Below are positions 59,501 to 64,000 of a stretch of DNA of 64,000 nt, piece by piece. The notes beneath the pieces are model-generated. The model saw only the letters and a program-made list of their open reading frames with translations. It ran no database searches and was not told the DNA's origin. The DNA lies in contig CM070506.1 in the NCBI GenBank assembly GCA_036346375.1, forward strand, positions 2,294,001-2,358,000, in the 5' to 3' direction. The position numbers were made by a program, and so were the translations under genes. This DNA is from Guadua angustifolia. Lineage: Eukaryota; Streptophyta; Magnoliopsida; Poales; Poaceae. The stretch's first letter is position 1. Each line of letters opens with the position of its first letter.

Positions 59501-61503
59501 CTATGGATCGAGAGCCATATGTCATTGTCTGTCTAATCAAGATAGCAACTTCAAAGGAAATATTCTTCGGAATACTATTCATTCTTTCCCGCTTATTAAT
59601 CTTTCTCTTGATTGTATTTTTCAAAGCCGTTCTCTTTTGTCTAATCATCGACCTAATCCATTTAAGTTCCTAATTTCATCTAAGCCGTTGTGCCCAATGC
59701 TATTCGTTCTTAATTTGGAGTTTACTTGATTTGCCTTTTGAGTTTTGTTGTATTTGTGTTTGTTTATCGTTAGACGCTTGCTTTTAAGTCGCTCGAAGGA
59801 GCTGAGGATCAAGCAAGCGGAGATTGAAGATCGAGGATCAAGGATCGAAGATAAAGAGTAAAGAATAATATAAATTGCAAGGGCCAGGCAAGTCGTGCTT
59901 TGATCATATTGCTCCCAGTTTTACAAATTTACTTTGATTCAAATTATTGCATGCTAGTTCAAGATTAAAATGATTTAAATTAATTTGGGATTAGATATTC
60001 AACCCAATTGCTAATATCACCTTGCCATGATTATTTGTATGCCATAATTCATTTGTCACCCTAAGATGGTTGATTAATAGTTGGTTGTTAATACTTGCCA
60101 ACGTGGGTTGGTTAGATCGTATAATTGCTTAGCCATGCCACGCAACACATGTCTTTTGAAACTAAAAGAATAATCTTGATTAATGGATTATGAAATGTGT
60201 TTGTGAAATGTGTGACGTGTTGCCACACGATGATGTTGATATGTGGAACCAGCGTGGTTCTACATGGATGTTGAGTTGTTGTTGGCATTGTGTTGCGCAA
60301 TAATCAACTGGGGTGATAAAGGATTTAGACTGGGGCAAGTGGCAAGTGGCTTTATGCCAGGTGGGCCATCGTGGCATTTGGGTGGGTTGAGTGTTGTGAG
60401 GGTCAGGCGCCAATTTTGAGAGAAGGATGTCTTGCCTGGTCGATTAAGGACTTCACCTTGCAAGCCTTTGACCTGAGTCACTCGTACAACCACATGTCTG
60501 AATGGGAAGACCTAGTTTAGTAGGATTCTAATATCTCACCTTTGATACCTCCGGGTGGCCATCATCGGGGTGATCAGATGGGGAGCGTGCTGTCTTTGCA
60601 GCTTGGTACCCGTCCAACGGTGTTTGTCGGTCCTATACTTCGGCTCAGTGTGAGGGAAGTGATAGTGAAGGCAACCCGGAGAGGTTCCTAGGTTGAGATA
60701 GAAGTTTACGAAAGGCTTTGTTATGATCGCTCATTCAAGATACTCAGTATGGCGATTCACGGCTGACGTGATGAGTTGATTGTATCTTGTGGGTAAAGTG
60801 TACAACCTCTGCAGAGTGTAAAAACTATTCGAATAGCCGAGTCCACGGTATTGGACATTGCTCGGGGATTACAGTCAAGGGGTAGAGTTTTGAAAATAAA
60901 ATGAGGTTGGGAATGTAGACAATGTGATATGGAAATTGGATAAGGATGAGAAATGTTTTACTTGAGAATGATTACGAAATTTATTATGGGTATTATTTGT
61001 TTTACTGCTTTCCTATCTATTATGATTATTTGTGAATGCTGCTTTATTGCAAAAGAACCATTCAGCCATTCCTTTGGAATAAGCCATGCATGTAGTAATA
61101 GAATTGCATTCTGTGCATGACTTGTTGAGTACGGTTGTGTACTCACCCTTGCTTTAACAAAACATCACCAGTTGAGGAGAAGTCTTTGTCTTCAAAGAAG
61201 GAGAAGTTCTGCAAGAAGGCGAATATCTAGGAGTTGAACCTTGTCAAATGCTTGTGGTATTTTGATGGGATTCACCGACGTTCTTCATTCCGCTGCTGTT
61301 CGTTTTACTCTGAATTGAAACCATCTAGGCTTCACAATTGTAAGTTGTTCAAAATGTTATATTAATAGATGAATACTTTATTTATTATTCCGTTGTGTAT
61401 GATTGTGATAATCATCTTTGTTAACTGTGGGCACTAGCTACTGATCCTGGGACTAGTGCTGAAAACACAGAGGGTTTCCGGATTGCGAATTTGGGTCCCA
61501 ACA
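56576..61503 (+). repeat. 3' LTR of the giant-LTR element
   Basis: 4928 bp, beginning TGTAACATCCC right after the polypurine tract and ending CCCAACA before the TSD. It matches 49099-53962 throughout apart from scattered substitutions and small indels and the extra block at about 56985-57047. Confidence 0.92.
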
Positions 61504-61805
61504 CCTTGTCGGTGGATGATCTCGTCGGACGCTACAAAGCGTACGATGAGAGGATGAAGAGCATCATGGGTGAAACAAAGGAAGGGGATCATCTGATGCT
61601 TTCGCGTGCACAGTGGCAGGCGATGTCTTCTCAAGCAAAGAAGCATGAAGAGTCATCCACTGGCGAAGGGAAGAAACCAGGCGGCAAAGGAAATAGTCGC
61701 ACATCCTGGAAGAAAGAAGACAGGAATGGTGAACCGAAGACAAGAAGAAGATAAAGTGCTTCAATTGTAACATATACGGCCACTTTGCATCAGAATGCAG
61801 AAAAC
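61504..61805 (+). pseudogene. Ty1/copia gag, 3' part with zinc knuckle
   Basis: Continues the interrupted gag in frame after the duplicated CCTTG: LSVDDLVGRYKAYDERMKSI, then LSRAQWQAMSSQAKKHE and a basic Gly/Lys-rich region. The frame ends at a TAA (61752-61754). One frame over, the canonical zinc knuckle CFNCNIYGHFASEC (C-x2-C-x4-H-x4-C) follows at about 61759-61800, so a single frameshift separates it from the capsid part. Confidence 0.88.
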
Positions 61806-61825
61806 CAAAGAGAGAAAGAGTACTG

Positions 61826-63660
61826 ATGGCAGAGAAAAGTGATGATGGTCCAGCACTGCTGATGGCTGAGACATGTGAAATTATGGAGCCCAAAGATGAT
61901 GATCAGCAGGAGGTGTATCTTCTAGAGGAGAACATTCAACTCAATCTTGGAACAAAGGATAGTGAAAATGGCACTGTCTTGTTCCTAGATTCAGGGGCCA
62001 GTAACCATATGTCAGGATGCAGGAGACAATTCACAGAACTTGACACATCTGTTAAAGGTTCTGTGAAATTTGGTGATGGCTCAAAGGTGTCCATTGGTGG
62101 GAGAGGTACTGTGTTGATTGAAGGAAGAAGTGGTGAACACAGAGCTCTAACTGATGTATATTACATACCACAATTGACAAGTAATATTATCAGTTTAGGA
62201 CAACTCGAAGAGCGAGGTTGCACGGTTGTTCTGGAAGATGGCTACCTACGAGTAATTGATCACCAAGGGCAGCTGCTTGTGAAGGTAAGAAGAAGCAAGA
62301 AAAGGTTATATGTTCTTAATCTAGAACTTGCACAGCCCATATGCTTGATAGCTCGGTTGGATGATGATACGTGGAGATGGCATGCACGTTTCGGTCATCT
62401 CAATTTTCAAGCTTTGTAGAAGATGGGGCGAGAAGAATTAGTAACTAGGCTACCTCATTTGGACCATGTCGAGTAGCTCTGTGATGGATGCATGGTGGGA
62501 AAACAACGGCGTGTTCCTTTTCCACGTGAAACAAGTTTCAGGGCAACTGAATGCTTTGAACTGGTTCACAGTGACCTTTGTGGTCCGATCTCCCCACCAA
62601 CACTAGCAGGCAATAAGTATTTTCTACTTGTTGTCGATGATTTCAGCAGGTATATGTGGATAGCCTTGCTGAAATCAAAAGATGAAGTTTTGCAAGCATT
62701 CAAGAAGATCAAACTGGCAGGAGAAGTCGAAGCTAATGTCAGTCGAAAGCATGAAAGACCGACAGAGGAGGCGAGTTCGAGATCACAGAGTTCATTACTT
62801 CTCGTGATCAAATGGGCATCAAAAGATATCTGACTGCACCATATTCTCCTCAACAAAATGGTGTTGTGGAGAGGAGAAACCAAACTATTGTAGCAATGGC
62901 TCGTAGCATGTTAAAAAGCAAGAACATGCCGAACAAGTACTAGGGAGAAGCGGTAACAACAGCGGTGTATATTTTGAATCGTGCTGTGACTAAAAGTGTC
63001 ATTGGCATGACACCATATGAAGCCTGGAAGAAACGCAAGCCTGATGTTCAACATCTACGCACCTTCGGTTGCATTGGCCATGTGAAAAATGTTAAAGGTC
63101 ATGTGGCAAAGCTAGAGGACAGAAGCTCGAAGATGGTGCTCATTGGATACGAGAGCGGTTCCAAGGCGTACCGCATGGTGGATCCAATGACAAAGAAAGT
63201 TTGCATCACCAGAGATGTTGCCTTCGAGGAGGAGAAAGCATGGTCTTGGAATGTAGAGACTCGAAGAGAGCAAGCAGATGCCGGAGGTTTTCATGTAACA
63301 TATAATGATTATGTTGGTGCAGGTGACCAGGAAGATGGGAGTGATCTCACTGATCACCCGAAGGTGCCACAGGCTCCTTGCGATTTGATGGAGAACTCAA
63401 GTCAAGAAGATACATTTCAGCAAGGAGAAGTTATACCAGAGTCGCCTAGTGTCCTGAATGGAGATGCTCATGCGGCTGGGGAAGGTGCAGAGCTTGGTTC
63501 ACCAAGTACACCGCTGCCAGCACCTATCATTGATGAAAACACAGATCTCTCCTGGGGAAAACCGGTGCGTTTACGGCATATATCAGACCTGTATGATGCC
63601 ACACAACCTGTACACTTTGAATACTCAGGGTTGTGCCTCCTAGGAGCTGAAGAACCGGCC
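61826..63660 (+). pseudogene. Ty1/copia protease and integrase, broken
   Basis: 61826-62419 is open and contains the aspartic protease active site (FLDSGASNHMSG, about 61980-62015) and the integrase zinc-binding HARFGHLNF (about 62380). The finger's cysteines (CDGCMVGKQRR) come after stops at 62417-62419 and 62474-62476. The integrase core follows with HSDLCGP and VVDDFSRYMWIALLKS at 62560-62680. A deletion and frameshift near 62720-62830 remove the segment before PYSPQQNGVVERRN (about 62840-62880). A TAG lies at 62941-62943. From 62965 the frame is open again (MYILNRAVTKSV, MTPYEAWKKRKPDVQHLRTF). Order protease-integrase-RT identifies Ty1/copia. This copy is inactive. Confidence 0.9.
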
Positions 63661-64000
63661 TCTGTCATTGAAGCACAACAAGAAGAAAGTTGGATGAGTG
63701 CCATGAGAGATGAGTTGAAGTCCATTGAAGAAAATCAGACCTAGAGCCTTGTTGATCTTCCCATCGGACATAGGCCCATCGGTCTCAAATGGGTGTTCAA
63801 GGTAAAGAAGAACATTGAGGGAAGGACCGTGAAGCACAAGGCTCGTTTAGTTGCAAAGGGTTACGTGCAAAAGAAAGGAGTTGATTATGATGAAGTATAC
63901 GCTCCTGTTGCAAGGTTTGACATAGTGAGGATGCTCGTTGCACTTGCTGCTCATGCAGGTTGGTCATTGCATCATATGGATGTAAGATCCGCATTTCTGA
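63661..64000 (+). pseudogene. Start of Ty1/copia reverse transcriptase (runs off window)
   Basis: ESWMSAMRDELKSIEENQT, a stop at 63742-63744, then in the same frame LPIGHRPIGLKWVFKVKKN, VKHKARLVAKGYVQKKGVDY and EVYAPVARFDIVRMLVALAA, then HHMDVRSAFL. This is the N-terminal RT region of copia pol. RT catalytic core, RNase H and 3' LTR lie beyond 64000. Confidence 0.88.

Larger units (their letters stand above)
49099..61503 (+). mobile_element. Giant-LTR non-autonomous retrotransposon with zinc-knuckle ORF (TR-GAG/LARD-like)
   Basis: 12.4 kb. It begins TGTAACATCCC, ends GGGTCCCAACA, and is flanked by perfect 5-bp TSD CCTTG (49094-49098; 61504-61508). The LTRs are 4.86 and 4.93 kb. The interior is 53963-56575 (2.6 kb), with a PBS-like TGGTATCGAGC and polypurine TTAAGGGGGGGAGG. 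The only coding feature is a zinc-knuckle ORF; protease, RT, RNase H and integrase are absent. The LTRs are nearly identical (about 3 differences in the first 270 bp). Structure fits non-autonomous plant elements encoding at most Gag; an autonomous gypsy partner is presumed. Confidence 0.92.

Noticed and set aside
1..64000. tRNA or rRNA genes
   Set aside because: No cloverleaf or rRNA-conserved sequence was recognised. The TGGTATCAGAGC-type matches are retrotransposon primer binding sites, not tRNA genes.

Overview
This is a grass-type (Poaceae) nuclear genomic window, almost certainly chromosomal. It holds one apparently intact, intron-rich host gene, a secreted subtilisin-like serine protease on the minus strand at 24164-30914. 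Around it lies a dense, layered set of plant transposable elements: hAT, Mutator-like (MULE), CACTA, Ty1/copia, large non-autonomous LTR elements and MITEs. Decayed coding remnants, (TA)n microsatellites and one 100-N scaffold gap (1912-2011) fit a draft assembly of a repeat-rich grass. I cannot name the species.

Layout. 195-1911: decayed hAT-superfamily transposase (TTF-type zinc finger plus DUF4371-like region), cut by the gap. 3063-3373: small non-coding element between two (TA)n tracts. 3423-8760: Mutator-like element with long imperfect TIRs, a broken FAR1-type transposase (+) and a captured NB-ARC/NBS-LRR fragment (-). 8950-10330: array of nested inverted repeats. 10330-10818 and 22717-23000: two halves of a minus-strand copia gag split by a hAT-like element (10819-22716, 8-bp TSD), which is itself split by a non-coding large LTR element (11481-21568, perfect 5-bp TSD TGTCG). 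24164-30914: subtilase gene, 10 exons, 754 codons. 31463-32392: two sibling hAT-type MITEs. 33741-33970: copia LTR remnant.

34650 to about 47930: a CACTA (En/Spm) element about 13.3 kb long. It has a broken TNP2-type transposase (-), a second broken gene with a Transposase_24-like region and a Ulp1/C48-like C-terminus (-), a small acidic ORF (+), and four clusters of GCCGGT inverted-repeat motifs. Two clusters are at the ends and two lie inside, next to TATA boxes. 48109-64000: a decayed Ty1/copia element (LTR, PBS, gag, protease, integrase, start of RT) that runs off the window. Its gag is split by a 12.4-kb non-autonomous element (49099-61503) with 4.9-kb LTRs and perfect TSD CCTTG. That element's 2.6-kb interior carries only a zinc-knuckle ORF.

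Relative ages can be read from the nesting and LTR divergence. Copia elements are oldest. The hAT-like insertion and then the 11481-21568 element follow (LTR ends roughly 5% different by hand count over about 180 bp). The 49099-61503 element is youngest of the large insertions (about 1% over about 270 bp). Apart from the subtilase, no gene in the window looks intact. The 'system' content is transposon biology: host-gene capture, microsatellite-bounded insertion, non-autonomous giant-LTR elements and promoter-linked subterminal repeats.
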